Of a DNA stretch of 64,000 nt, positions 19,060 through 30,413 are shown piece after piece (position 1 is the first letter of the stretch; every line of letters begins with the position of its first letter). Made by a program: the position numbers and the translations under genes. The DNA is taken from assembly GCA_033182465.1 (NCBI GenBank), contig CP137324.1:2046001-2110000 (forward strand), given 5' to 3'. The DNA comes from Sanghuangporus weigelae (lineage: Eukaryota; Basidiomycota; Agaricomycetes; Hymenochaetales; Hymenochaetaceae). Under the pieces are notes generated by a model that was given only the letters and a program-made list of their open reading frames with translations, had not been told where the DNA came from and did not search any database.

Positions 19060-20880
19060 ATGCCTAGAGGTCATTCTGGATCCCACTCAGACCCTCATCG
19101 TCGTGACAGCCATCATAGCGAGCCCAGAAGGATTGTCAGATATCAACTCATAGAGACTAGACAGATTTCCACACCTGCACCTGCGCCTCCTCCCGCACCG
19201 ACACCCTCAGGCTCCCGTCGTCATGAAAGTCACCACAGTGATCCGAGGACCACTCAAAATACTTCCAGATATGTACTTGTAGATCGGATCAGACAAGACC
19301 CTACACCCGTACCTGCACCCCGACCTGTGCTTGTACCACGGCAACAGCAAGCACCACAACTACAGTCAGTGCAGCCGCGACGAACTTTTATTAAAGTACG
19401 TCTCGTATTCACACTCTTATCTTTTTGAACAGACTGAGCGATAAACTTGGTAGGAACTTGTCCCTGAAGGTGAGAATGTCACTTACGGACTCTACAATCC
19501 GCCTTTGGGAGAAGGCAAGTTCGGGCTGGTCTTGGTGAGTATAGGATCAAACTATACTTGGCACGGCGTTATACCAACAGAACACTTTCCCTCCACATTT
19601 GCTGCCGGCAACACTCCAAGCCATGCAAAAGTAGTGTGCGAGGATGGATAGCCGTCAAGCAAGTACAGAAGAGTGGTTCTGAGATCCAACTGAAAGAAAT
19701 TTATGCTTTGCAGAAGCTGAGACAGAAAGGCAAGCATACCAACATTGTGCGTGCCTTTCTTGTGATGAATCTTTGGGAAACTATTTGAACTAAGACCTGA
19801 CCTGGCTGCTGAAAATTTTGTATAGATCCGATACTTTGACACTTTCAAAGGCAATTCGTATAGGTACTACATGTTTGAACTCGCGGAAGGGGGCAGTCTA
19901 TTCGAAAGAATGGAGAGAACTACAATGTCTGATCAAGAACGCAAGTTAATCTTACGGTAAGAACATGCGTTTTATATTATATTCGATGGTAAGTTCGAAC
20001 CAACAACTAACCTTCCTTGACGAAGGCAAATTGTAGATGGAGTAAGCTTCCTGCACAAAAACGCATGCGTCCATCGTGATCTCAAGTAAGTCCGGCTTAT
20101 GTAGTTTTACCTTGTTTCAATTGCCATACAATCCTTGACAATCTCAGACCAGACAACATCATGTTCAGTCGACCCGATGGTCTTGAAATAAAGATAATCG
20201 ATTTCGGTGGGTAAGTCCGCTTCTTCAACGCCTGTTCTTCGTGTAGAGAAGTCTTACTGTGATTCAATTCATTTACTTAGAGCCGAATGGCTTGACGAAT
20301 ACAAAGGGCAGGTCTCCAAAGAAGTCAAGGCAATAATTGGCACGCCTGAGTATGAGAGCCCTGAAGCTGCAAAGTTTATTGTGATTCGTGGACTGGATAT
20401 TTGGTCCATCGGGTATGTATACATTCAATCATCCACTCATACCTACTCCAACTCCCGAATGATTATGTCCGCAGTGTTATACTGTGGGAGATGTATCAAG
20501 GTCTAGGACATTATCCCGTCCAAGTGCCTCGGAAACATGCATCCGAGGATACTGCAACATTCCAGGCTCGTCACAAAGTCGAATACGAGAAGGAATGTCA
20601 GAAATTGAAGAACTCTGATGCGTGGACCAGGTGGAGAGGTCCTCCTGAAGGTATGCGCATCGCTTGTTCAAATCCGACAAGTGCCTTGCTTAACACAGAC
20701 TATTCTTTTGCCACATATGTAAACGAAGCGATGAAGCTGTGCCAAAAAATGCTCGAGCCAGACACGTACCTAAGGATTCTTGCGGGAGAAGCGCTTGCTG
20801 ATGAGGTGCATAATTTTAATTCATGTTCATCTAAGTACCATATACTCACATCGCTGATGACACAGTGGCTATCGTCATGA
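19060..20880 (+). CDS. Serine/threonine protein kinase, 10 exons
   Basis: Exons: 19060-19395, 19454-19534, 19621-19746, 19826-19956, 20026-20085, 20148-20210, 20281-20412, 20475-20650, 20699-20805, 20866-20880; predicted 408 aa. Residues 1-112 are a disordered Ser/His/Arg/Pro-rich tail with two similar blocks (HHSEPRR and HHSDPRT). The kinase domain follows: GEGKFG loop (131-136), Lys in AVK (152), VHRDLKPDN (about 240), DFG (263-265), GTPEYESPE activation end, DIWSIG. All catalytic residues are present, so it should be active. It ends right after the WL motif of the last kinase helix. The subfamily is not clear. The 48-nt intron at 20651-20698 is a multiple of 3 with no stop, so retention would add 16 residues. 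Confidence 0.85.
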
Positions 20881-21419
20881 TGCAGTAATATCGAGACAGT
20901 GCGTATGTAAAGAGGGAGTGATTGAAAGGATACCAAAGAATCTGTACGTGATTTGAAGTCTAGCACCTGTTATTATGACCGTGTCAGGCGTCAGAGTGAG
21001 AATTCAAGCGAAAATGCGCCCACTTTATGGTAATTCGTATCTACTCTGTATGAATCGAACGAATAACAACGATTTTGCTATCTTATATCTTGCGATAAAG
21101 CACAAGAATCGATTACTATAATCATTTCGTCCACTTCCTTGCAAGGTGAATTTGACGTTTGCTTGGATTGGGAGGTGAGAGTGAATGAAGACGTCGATAT
21201 AGTACATTAGTCAATATCATCGACTCGACGTCAATATGATTACTACAATGAAGTATACAACAAAATAAACCGCCTAAGGATGTTTCTTGGTCTGACAAAG
21301 GTCCTTAAACCTAGAAGAAAGGAGCGACACTAGAAGAATATACTTCAAAATGGCTTCACATAGCTAATCGGCGACATCTATCAGCGTGCATTCATTCCAG
21401 AACAGTCCGATAAAATAGC
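20881..21419. other. Convergent intergenic region
   Basis: It holds the 3' ends of the kinase (+) and SDS22 (-). It contains AT-rich tracts suited to polyadenylation (AATAAC, CAAAATAAAC) and no further gene. Confidence 0.5.
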
Positions 21420-22986
21420 TTACGTAGCATCTATTTGCTTCAACTGAGGCAACGCTAAACTGATCTTCCTCCTGTATGCTGCTCCCTCCGTTCGCTGTAC
21501 TGGATTACCCTCTAGATATACCGTCTCCAGTGCTTTCTTGCGACGCAGTTGAGGCTCAAGATCTAAAAGGGCTGTGATTTTGTTGTTCGATGCCTGATAA
21601 TCGGATAGATCCGGATGAGAGAAACAAGAAAGCAAGAAAAAATGAAGGACCTACCCAGAACTCTTCGAGGTTTTCAAGCTCCTCTAAGTTCTCAATCTTC
21701 TCGATGAAGTTATTCCCTACGTCTAGCATGCGCAACTTTTTCTGAAAGACCCAGAAGTCCGAAGTAAACCCTTCAGCAAGAATATATGGACGTTGAAAAG
21801 GAGGGACTCACGTTCTTCTCAAGCCCCTCGAGTCGCTTTATGCCATTATGACTAATGTAAAACTCTTCTAAGTTTTCCAGTTCCTCTAGGCCTTCGATCT
21901 TTTCAATTCTATTGGATTGGATAGAGAGGATTTTGAGTCTGCGTAAGGAACTCAGACCCTAATGTGTCCATGCATTAGTCCGATATGTCGCAAAGCACTG
22001 CAAAGCGCGCACACACCTCGAGTTTCGAGATTTTATTCTTCCCTAGCCAAAGTTCCTCAAGGTTCACGAGAGCATCCAGGTTCTCAATTTTCTGCGAGGT
22101 CGAGTCGACAAAAACATCAAAGACGACAACTTCATTCCGTCATCAAGCTGCTTACCCGAATTTTATTCCCCCCGAGCTCGAGGCTCGTGAGTGTAGCACT
22201 AAGACTCGAAAACCCGGTGATTTGCGATATTCGATTTTGCACAAAGTAAATCGTGCGTAACTGGGGGAAATGATCGAGGGTGTCGGGTACAGATCGGAGT
22301 AAGTTGAAGGAAAGGTCTAACACGCTATTCATGCATAAGCGAAATACTCGTGAGCATTGACGTTTCATATAACACAGAATTAAAAATCCTCACTTTAGTT
22401 TCGTACACGTATTCAATGCGTCCCCAATGCCCTTCAAGCGATTGTCATAGAAATCAAGCTCTTCCAATTCAACAAGCGAACTGAACACCTCGGGCTCAAG
22501 TCTTTTCAACAGATTCTGCCTAAGATATAGTCGTTTGAGGTAAGGACCAAACCGTGGGAGTTGGAGGGACTGGAGGGATTTGAGTTGCGCGTGTATGAGG
22601 GAGATTTCCTTTGAGTAAGGAAGTGGTTAGCATGGGTGTATGCGTTGTGGCGGAAGAGGGGAGAAATAGAGACGTACGTCGGTATCGTCTGGCAGATCTT
22701 GTAGTAGATAGCTATCGTCATCCTCTTCGTCATCCCCTGCACCTTCTCCATCCTTCCCCTCGTGATCACCATCGTCGCTGTCGGCATCTTGGTCGTGCTC
22801 ATGCTCTTGTTCAGGTTGTACAACCACGGCGGTACGCTTCTGTACTCCTCTATTTCCGCTTCCATTCACTTCCACTTCTGTGTCCGTGTTCACTTCATCC
22901 GCGCTCCTTTTTGACGCTGAGGGACCAGAATCATCTGTAGTCTTTTGCTCCGAGAGATGTTGCTGCTGTTCAGGATTATCCGCCAT
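21420..22986 (-). CDS. sds22: Protein phosphatase 1 regulatory subunit SDS22 (LRR protein)
   Basis: Exons: 22986-22678, 22608-22394, 22324-22156, 22091-22017, 21958-21812, 21741-21655, 21593-21420; predicted 391 aa. The first 100 residues are acidic and low-complexity (an EDDD-rich run). From about residue 115 there is an unbroken series of about 11 SDS22-type leucine-rich repeats of 22 residues (LEELDFYDNRLKGI, LEELWLGKNKISKLE, LEEFYISHNGIKRLE, LRMLDVGNNFIEKIE). The end is a cap with YLEGNPVQ and YRRKISLALPQLKQID. SDS22 binds PP1 catalytic subunits in the nucleus. Most introns fall between repeats. An in-frame upstream ATG at 23061 would add 25 residues; I chose MADNPEQQQ. Confidence 0.92.
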
Positions 22987-24327
22987 CGGATTCGTACACT
23001 CTGCCTCGTGTTTCTTTGGATGCCAGACGTGATCAAGAAAGTACGAGAACAATCTATGCATAGGCTCCTCGTAGAATGATACGTAGACGCTGCACTCCGG
23101 GTAGGAGTGAGGTGAGATGGCAAGAAGAAGAGTGTACCAAAGGAAGTCGCTCAGTCGGAACCCTCAAGTTGGCACGCGTCGATCTGTTTGAAATTGATGT
23201 CTCGCCCATTCCTTTCTTGACTCAAAATTTTCCAAACTAGAGTCAGACTCTGCGTTTTCTACTGTTATTCATAAATTTTCTTGCCTACCAAATACGGCCG
23301 TTCTTCTTCCTTGAATCACAAAACTTTCTTCTATCGATTGAAATCGGTCCGCAGAACTTCTCGTCACCCAAAGCAGTCGAGATAAAAATCCACCACGCTC
23401 TACTCTTTGCTTCGTCACACCACAACCTGGTCCCCTGTACCCTTACCGTATCCTCCATTGTCGTGAAGTTGCAAACTGTCGAGATAGGAAATTTATATCA
23501 CATAGCGCGTGCAATGTGCATGATGGTAAGTAAATGCGGATGGAATGACTAGGCGCCGGTTGTGAGTCATGTAACAACACGGGCAGGAACCGCAGATGCT
23601 GATTCTGTCCTCTACCAGAACGTCGTCGTGATGTATTCAGCTCGACGAGCTTGACTATCGTGTGGAACGTCTGTACTCAGAGCGCGCACTTACGCCGATA
23701 CAGGCAGATGCTATGGATATATCTCCCAATCGATATCAATGTTTCCCTTCGCACGAATCATCATCGAAATTGCCTGGAGTTTCTCAAGTATCCATCCAGC
23801 TTTCTTCTTGCGTATTCAATCTCTCCCTACGAATTGAATTCTCATTGATCTGTGATGATTGGACGGTACGTCTCAAGACAAACGTCCTCTAATATAATCC
23901 ATTCCGCTGATAAAATATTATAATGCTTAAGACAGATAGTTACATAGACCAATAGTTGTACACCGTACAGTCCACCGGATAGCTCGCCAGCATTCATGGC
24001 GAAAGGATACAACAGTAACATACAAGTACACATTCTTCAAGCCTTGATAGAGAGGTAAATTATAGGACAAGGCGAGACATGAAGAAGGCAAATAATCACA
24101 ACAACCACCGCTCCGAAAGAAGGTCGAAGATGGAGCGGCAGATTGATGGACGGAGACAATGATAGTCATATAGTAAAAAGTGAGATAAGTGGGACAAGAA
24201 AGACCTCCGAGATGTCCGCATAGGTATCGGAACAGAGTTCTGGGCCTAAACAAAGGTGAGCTCAGGGCATCTTAGGTATGTATGTACGCATATACTTACA
24301 GATAGATGTTCGTTTTCATTCGATCAC
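22987..24327. other. Intergenic between SDS22 and MAF1
   Basis: It contains the SDS22 promoter side and the 3' side of MAF1. Short frames exist on both strands without domain or splice support. No RNA gene or repeat was recognised. Confidence 0.4.
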
Positions 24328-25425
24328 TCAAGCACGACTGCTGATCCCTATATTGAGAGCTCGCACACCGGCTCCAGTAGCACCCTCCCAGCCCACGAAC
24401 CGCTCGCTACTGCTCAATTTCTCCGGCGAGCCGTACGATTCCTCATCACTCGTCCACTGATGTCCGCCCTTCGTTCGCGCATAGACAGAGATGAACAATA
24501 TTCGCTTCAGCTTCCGGTTAAGGAAGAACCAATGTGAACTCCAAAGGAGCGCACCGCGCCGACGGAGTCGCACACGAAGCGGTGAACCATCCGAGTCTGT
24601 ATCCGAGGACTTCCGGCTTGGGATGTTGATACGAGCCGAGCGACGAGGACTTCGCAACTCGTCGATATCATAATCATCAAACGCAAACACTTCTTCGTCC
24701 GATTCGGATAAAGACTCGTCATCGTCGCCTGGTGCGGGTTCGTTATCCTCATCGTCGGAATAGTCGGTCGCGTGAGGATTAGAGGCGATATCGGGTACGT
24801 ATGAGTAGACTTCACAATCCGCGAGGCCAATAACCTCGTCCAATATGCGATAGAGCGTCGGGTGGGTGCCGGTTACTATAGGAGGCGGCGCAAGCGGACT
24901 TTGCATCATCGTGTTCACAGGCGAGGAAGAGGTGGGTAAAGAGCTCGGAAAGAAGTCAGAGGACGTAGGCGGGTACGCAGAATACGTCCGTGGTGCAGGC
25001 ATGCCGGGTCGCTGCGTCGGGGATCCATTCGAGCCTGCAGTAACCAGGGTCGTGCTCAAAGCATTTAGGACCCCCGCCCCACTAACCTCCTTGCAAAAAT
25101 GCGCGGGCTTCACACCCGCAAAGTCATGATCGGGAAATACAATATTCAAAGTAGCAATCAGCAGGTAAAGCGTCTTGCGGGAGGCGTGTCTGTCCATCGG
25201 CCCAAAGGGTGTATTGTCTGCTTCCCTGTCAAGGGCCGCGAAAGAAGGTGGGATGTGCGCTGCCTCTTCTGCATAAGCATGTTCAAGCGCACGAAAGAGC
25301 TTCTTGTCACGTTTGACGTTCTTGCAGCTATAAGCCTCGATGCGCGTGTGTACAGAACATTCGGGGCCCTCGTGTGTAAGTGCTTGCGACAGACGCGCGA
25401 GCTCGGGGAACTCGATGTATTTCAT
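24328..25425 (-). CDS. maf1: MAF1, repressor of RNA polymerase III
   Basis: Predicted single exon, 365 aa. Conserved MAF1 blocks: the N-terminal MKYIEFPELARLSQAL; VHTRIEAYSCKNVKRDKK; the PPSFAALDREADNTPFGPM block; the TLYLLIATLNIVFPDHDF block; then after a Ser/Pro-rich spacer (about 150-190) LYRILDEVIGLADCEVYSY and, after an acidic run, LWSSHWFFLNRKLKRILFIS. MAF1 binds Pol III and is controlled by phosphorylation in the spacer region (TOR/PKA in yeast). The acidic insert with SESDEE and a basic RRSAR stretch between the last two blocks is long. I saw no intron needed to keep the frame. Confidence 0.95.
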   Translation of the reverse strand: MKYIEFPELARLSQALTHEGPECSVHTRIEAYSCKNVKRDKKLFRALEHAYAEEAAHIPPSFAALDREADNTPFGPMDRHASRKTLYLLIATLNIVFPDHDFAGVKPAHFCKEVSGAGVLNALSTTLVTAGSNGSPTQRPGMPAPRTYSAYPPTSSDFFPSSLPTSSSPVNTMMQSPLAPPPIVTGTHPTLYRILDEVIGLADCEVYSYVPDIASNPHATDYSDDEDNEPAPGDDDESLSESDEEVFAFDDYDIDELRSPRRSARINIPSRKSSDTDSDGSPLRVRLRRRGALLWSSHWFFLNRKLKRILFISVYARTKGGHQWTSDEESYGSPEKLSSSERFVGWEGATGAGVRALNIGISSRA

Positions 25426-26282
25426 AGACCAGATACGACTGAAAGAGATATTCGGTAAGCGTTGTCGTCGTACTTGGCAGAAATGACGGCGGAAGAGAGG
25501 GCGGGAGGAGGCGGGGCGAGGACAAAGGACATGCGAGACGTGCGGAATGGGACAGCCAAGGAAGGAGCCTCCCTTTCCGACAAAGCAGTGGCGCGGCGTG
25601 ACTGAGCGTACACATGTACAAACAATAAGACCATCTTTCAGTAAGCACGTGCTCGCTTTCTCCCTCGCAAATTAAAGATCACCAGTCTTGCAAAGTCGCG
25701 AATTTATTATGGCGTGCCGCGTCGTCTCAGACACACGGCACTGTGCAAAGATAAACATGACCCGATCTGAGCAAACTCTGGTATTTCTCATACAATCACA
25801 CTGTGACTGACTTGTTGGAGATGATATAGAACCAAAAGTTCTGATTTGAGACAGTACCAGCGACACAGCCATGTTTCTGAATGACCACTACATATTGGGA
25901 CAAGACTATGCACGTCTACATATTCCCGTCCTATCCTTCTACCTGTGTCGCGTCACTACTGATAAACCTTTTACTGTGCATTCTAATTCACAGAACCTAC
26001 AATATGTCCTTCATTCCAATCCTGCAGGGCCTTGTAGAAATCTAAGCACTTCGAAAACCTTCTTCAGCTTGTCTGATCCCACTGTGAACTACTGCAGATC
26101 TCTTATAAGCTAGTAAAAATCACCAACAAAGTCCGCGTCTGAACTCACCGGATCATTAAGGACAGTTTTGATATCCGGTCTGTATTGCCTGTCTGCATTA
26201 ATAAGGTTATCCGGAAGATCCCTGGCTATGAAGTCGAAGCAAAGTTTCCTTCTAGTTTGCCTAGTAATTAAAAGGACTTGTC
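25426..26282. other. Intergenic, MAF1 promoter side
   Basis: The first 150 bp upstream of MAF1 are G/C-skewed with GGAGG runs. The rest holds only short frames. No gene or terminal repeats were seen before the MITE at 26283. Confidence 0.4.
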
Positions 26283-26784
26283 TAGGGCTTCATGAATATC
26301 GTATACGATATATGTGTATAATTTTAGGCTTATACACATATACTCATATTATTTTATACGTTAGTATATTTGATTTGAAGTGAGATACAGATACGTGCGT
26401 ATATTATATGGCATATACGGGTCCACACCAACAACGTAATATTCTGACCATTGCATGACATGTTCGTGCCTAGAAAATACTTTCATTGTGTTCCTTATGT
26501 CGAGACACCTAATTCAAATACTTATTTGAGCACAAGTGACAAGATTCTGTCAGATAAGGGAGTATGCATAATAGCTGAACGTTGTACTTAGACCGTGACC
26601 ATACACTCGACAGTAAGATTTCAAAAGGGGCAGATTTCTCATTCGAGTCCGAGATTTCTTACTATTTTCAGGCCCCAAAATTATACGCATGTATACGCCG
26701 TATACGCCAAACCTTCCAGGACACTATACGTCACGGGCGCATAGCGTATACGCCGTGTTATATACGATACGCTGCGGAGCCCTA
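26283..26784. mobile_element. Diverged MITE copy, same family as 18207-18846
   Basis: The left end TAGGGCTTCATG and right end CGCTGCGGAGCCCTA preserve the outer terminal repeat of the 640-bp copy. The inner parts carry the same CGTATAC and TATACGCC words. The length is 502 bp. No matching 8-bp flanks were found, and the copy is AT-drifted, so it is older. Its right end lies about 85 bp from the stop of the gene at 26870-27596. Confidence 0.75.
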
Positions 26785-26869
26785 GTGGCGGATGTACAAG
26801 TCAGCTGTACACATGTACAAACAAAACCTTATTGTTTACATAATGATTTATTATGAACTTTGATTAATG

Positions 26870-27596
26870 TCACCAAAAGACGCGGGACATCTTGATTTGA
26901 CTCTCCCACCCAACGTCTTGCCGCCGTGCTGCATCCTTGTACTGTGATACTTGCATAACAAAAGACGAAAGAGTAATTTTGTGTAGATCTGTGACAATGA
27001 GTGAGACATCACCTCGAAGCCAATGATGTCCTCGGACTTTCGTGTACCTCCTTTATATCCTCTTTGTGGATCTTTGCGGGCCTGGAGTGATCTGTTTTCT
27101 GCACAATTGCTATTGACTTTATGGGGAGGAGTGGAAACGAAGAATTCAAAGAAATCTTCTTCCGTCTGTTGCCCACGCGACCAGATTCACTGCACATAGT
27201 CTATCTTGCATCGGATGTATTGGACTGTCTTACCGGTGGCTATGATGCCTGTAAGGTCGTATTGATTCTTTTCTGTAACTCTGTTTCGTTGCATCTCGAC
27301 ATTCTCGATCTCTGAGATTTGCATCTGGATGGAAATAGGTGAGAGCGTCCTCTGAGCTTCTGTCTTTCTTGCATGATGATTGACCCAATCGCGTTGTCCA
27401 TCTTCAGATGTTCTGTTTTGTTTAGAATAGTCAAGCACATGGACAGACCTTTTACTGCTTCTTATTCATGCCAGATGCTTCAAAACTAACCTTCCGTTGG
27501 AGTCCTTTGTTCTTCTGTGGAGAAGCGTCGAAAGCGATAATAGAGTCGGCACACTGCCACGATTTCCGGTGCCGCTAACTCACATGTTTCGATCAT
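26870..27596 (-). CDS. Small four-exon gene, unknown function
   Basis: Exons: 27596-27491, 27401-27234, 27155-27013, 26941-26870; predicted 162 aa. All junctions are GT-AG and keep phase; introns are 71-89 nt. The product begins MIETCELAAPEIVAVCRLYY, continues with a charged middle (STEEQRTP, ARKTEAQRTL), a Glu/Gln/Asn-rich helix, FFEFFVSTPPHK, and ends KDAARRQDVGWESQIKMSRV plus a few residues. No signal peptide or membrane segment. I do not recognise it. Its start is 281 bp from the divergent membrane gene at 27878. Alternative acceptors exist for exons 3 and 4, so the C-terminal half is less sure. Confidence 0.45.
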
Positions 27597-27877
27597 TGTT
27601 TGACTTAGAAGTCGCCGCGGGTTTTTCGGAGATCATCTAACGAAAGCGTACTCCTCTTCACGAAAGGGATGAGTATAAAAGTTCTTCTCATGAATGAATG
27701 TCCCTGCACTGTTTGCACTGTTCACATCCAACTTCTGATTCCGACTTCCGCTCATCTCGCCGATCTGGTATCGGTTCCAATTCATACACTCTTCTTCTCT
27801 ACAATCTCCAGGCAGAATACCCACTTCGCTTCGTTCATACCTCGTTCATCTTCAAACTGAAACTCGAATTCCAAAAG
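27597..27877. promoter_or_regulatory. Putative bidirectional promoter
   Basis: 281 bp separate the start codons of two divergent genes (27596 on -, 27878 on +). It includes GAGTATAAAAG at 27669-27679, a TATA box in plus orientation about 205 bp ahead of the plus-strand ATG. Confidence 0.45.
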
Positions 27878-28747
27878 ATGCCATTCATCTCGCTGCTTTC
27901 GTCCACCTTCCACGTATTTGATGCACTTGTACTCTCTCTCACTTCTCACACCCGATTGACCCTGGCATCCGAGCCGGGTGATTATGACTTGATTCTGCGG
28001 CGGACGATCAGAGAGGTGAAATTCTACAGCGAAACGGTGCGTATTTTCCTCCATCTATATGTCTTTGTTTTTTTCTGAAAGTTTATTATACAGTTGTTAG
28101 CAATCCTCTTGTGAGTTTCGTTTCTAGATTTGAAGATTAGATCGCGGAACTTAGGAAGAAACAGAGTCGCTGAAAAACCAGCGTTGTTGTCTCAGACATT
28201 GGCATGCCTGATGTTCACTCTCATCACTTACATTGCATTGGAAGCAATGACTGGTGACTCTCTTCATGTACGGCGAGAGTTTTGCTGCCATGCCGCGTCG
28301 TGACTTACTAACACATATATCCTTCACCTCCTACTTTGAATCGAACAGAAACGAATAGATGAAATACCATGTGGTCGAATCGTTCTCGCTTGCATCACCA
28401 AATTACCTGCTCTCAGCGTATTATGGACGCTGGCAGTTTTAGCGCTATCACACGGAGACTCGCTCGCCACCAAGATGGTCCTCTGTATAGTTGCTTCCGT
28501 ACTACTTCTTGGATTCGCTATGCGCCTTGGGGTTCATGTTCTGCTCCGCGATGTTTGGACATCGTTATGCAGAATTTGCAAGGGAGTAGGCGAAGGAGCG
28601 AAATGTGCTGTCACAGGAGGGAGGAAGAGGAAGTTGAGCGATGCAACTGTTCTTGACTCAGAAGGAAGTGCAGATGATGCTTCACACGGAAAAGAGCATG
28701 AGAAGACGGAGGGAGGCTCAGTGATGAGCGTAGACGAATGTGTTTGA
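27878..28747 (+). CDS. Integral membrane protein, unknown, with a 17-nt microexon
   Basis: Exons: 27878-28036, 28094-28110, 28165-28267, 28349-28747; predicted 225 aa. Exon 2 is only 17 nt (TTGTTAGCAATCCTCTT) and is needed to keep phase. Hydrophobic segments lie at about 1-30, 53-60 joined to 66-85, 110-130 and 139-165. The tail (about 180-225) is soluble and acidic/Ser-rich. The last exon carries the sequence TKMVLCIVASVLLLGFAMRL. No family recognised. The ATG choice is supported by the long in-phase first exon. Confidence 0.6.
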
Positions 28748-29415
28748 TCCACGTTTCTACTTTCTTCGGGACCGCAATTAGACGAGTTTACCTGTCGATC
28801 TGATTCACTGCCCGGTACACCTCTTGTATCTCCTTTCTTTTTCTAACAGTCAAATTCATGTGAATATTATACACTTCAATTCACGTGCAGAACGGCATGA
28901 TCCTCAATTGCTACGATCCTCTTTTCATCCGGAACGATTTGCTTGAGCTGTTAGACAACCGAATCAGGCGTTGTCAAAATCATTATTGACAATACCGCCA
29001 GATTTATGACAAACCCGAGTATAACACCCGTCTTAGTACGCATCTGTTGATTTACTCCTTAAGTGATTATCTGGCCGGGCTCCGAGTGCCTTGTCGCGCA
29101 AATCTTCAACCTAAAACAAAGGTCCAAATGGTAAGTCCAATCTCTAGTTGAAATGTCGCTAAGACTGGCAAACCGCACGTTGTGAAGTGCCGCGACAGCG
29201 TTTCGGAGTTCGGTACTGTCTAGAATCCAAACAACATACGAGTTCTGTCGCCGATAGTCCCACAGGGGAATTCATTCCCCCAGAACAAATAGCATTGCCT
29301 GCATAGATATCATGTAAGAGGAAATAGTACAAGAAGTAGTGATGATCCTGGTCAATCGTCCTAAATGCGGAGGTAGGCGAGCACCAAATCAAAAGATCAA
29401 AGTCCAAAGTAGCAT
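28748..29415. other. Convergent intergenic region
   Basis: It separates the 3' ends of the membrane gene (+) and the GPI-type gene (-). Pyrimidine-rich and AT-rich tracts; no gene seen. Confidence 0.45.
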
Positions 29416-30413
29416 TCATCCGATAATACACAATGCAACAATCAAAGAGAGAACCAAAGCCCGACCCTTGGCGCAAGACGTTGACGCATCGCTTGTAGAA
29501 GACTGAGATGCACTGGGAGATGCAAGAGTCGCTACGGATGCAGTCGGGGTGATAGCAGTCGACGAAGCTCCTGCGGAGATACTTGATTGATGACTCAGTA
29601 GCGAGGATGCAGCCGCCGGCACGGAAGAAGCTGATGCAGACGCAGATGGAACAGTCGTGACTGTGATCGATACCGATGGCGAGACCGACACTATACTAGT
29701 GATTGAGATCGGTACTGAAGGCGAGACTGATGGTGCAGATGATTGTACGGACGATGCACCCGTCACTGAATTAGACGTAGATGCGGAACTCGTCGGAACG
29801 CTATTTGTACCTGTGATCGAGGTCGGTCTCACTGTTGAGCTTGAACGAGCCGAGCTACGCGATGTTGATCCTGTCACGGACCGTGTCCTTTGAACCACTC
29901 CGGACGTCGACACTGGTACCGCGAATGGCGAGAAAGATAGCGTGGTAGGTTCAAGCGTGCTCGTAACGCCGTCGCTAACAACGACGTTCTCGCAAGTCGC
30001 GGATCCTGCACTGACGATGCAGTCAACGCTGAGGTCATACGAACGAGTCGGAATAGAGACTCTTTCGACTACGCGAGTCGCGTCTTCTGCAAGAGTTACT
30101 ATATTTTGGCATAAAGTCAAACGAAGATCAGTTCAAGTGGCAGTACCCGATAAATAGAGCACACTGACGAGTAAAAGTGATGCCGCGGGTTTCGCCGCTG
30201 AGGGCATAGGTCGTCCCAACCCCACCACCACTGCCGATGATCTCCCCTCGTAGATTTGCATCCGGACGCAATGCAACTGGAAAGATAGTTGCACTTTGTG
30301 CCCAAGCGACTAGGCCAATACAGATCAGCGTCATCGCAAGATATTTCGGGCGGTACAAGCGAAAACATACCAGAAGCAACCACGCCAGTCAGAAAGAGGA
30401 TTCGAATAGACAT
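29416..30413 (-). CDS. Secreted Ser/Thr-rich GPI-anchor-type protein (paralogue of 56671-57444)
   Basis: Exons: 30413-30371, 30309-30169, 30086-29416; predicted 284 aa. The signal peptide MSIRILFLTGVVASVAWAQS is completed by splicing. A folded N-terminal part (about 20-115) contains FPVALRP, GEIIGSGGGVGTTYALSG and two Cys (DCIVSAGSATC). Then about 130 residues of Ser/Thr/Pro/Val mucin-like sequence, and a C-terminal hydrophobic tail (ALVLSLIVALCIIG) after SCAKG, as for GPI attachment. Expected location is the cell surface or wall. The N-terminal part and intron positions match the gene at 56671-57444. TTTAAAAG lies about 65 bp upstream of the ATG. Confidence 0.7.
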
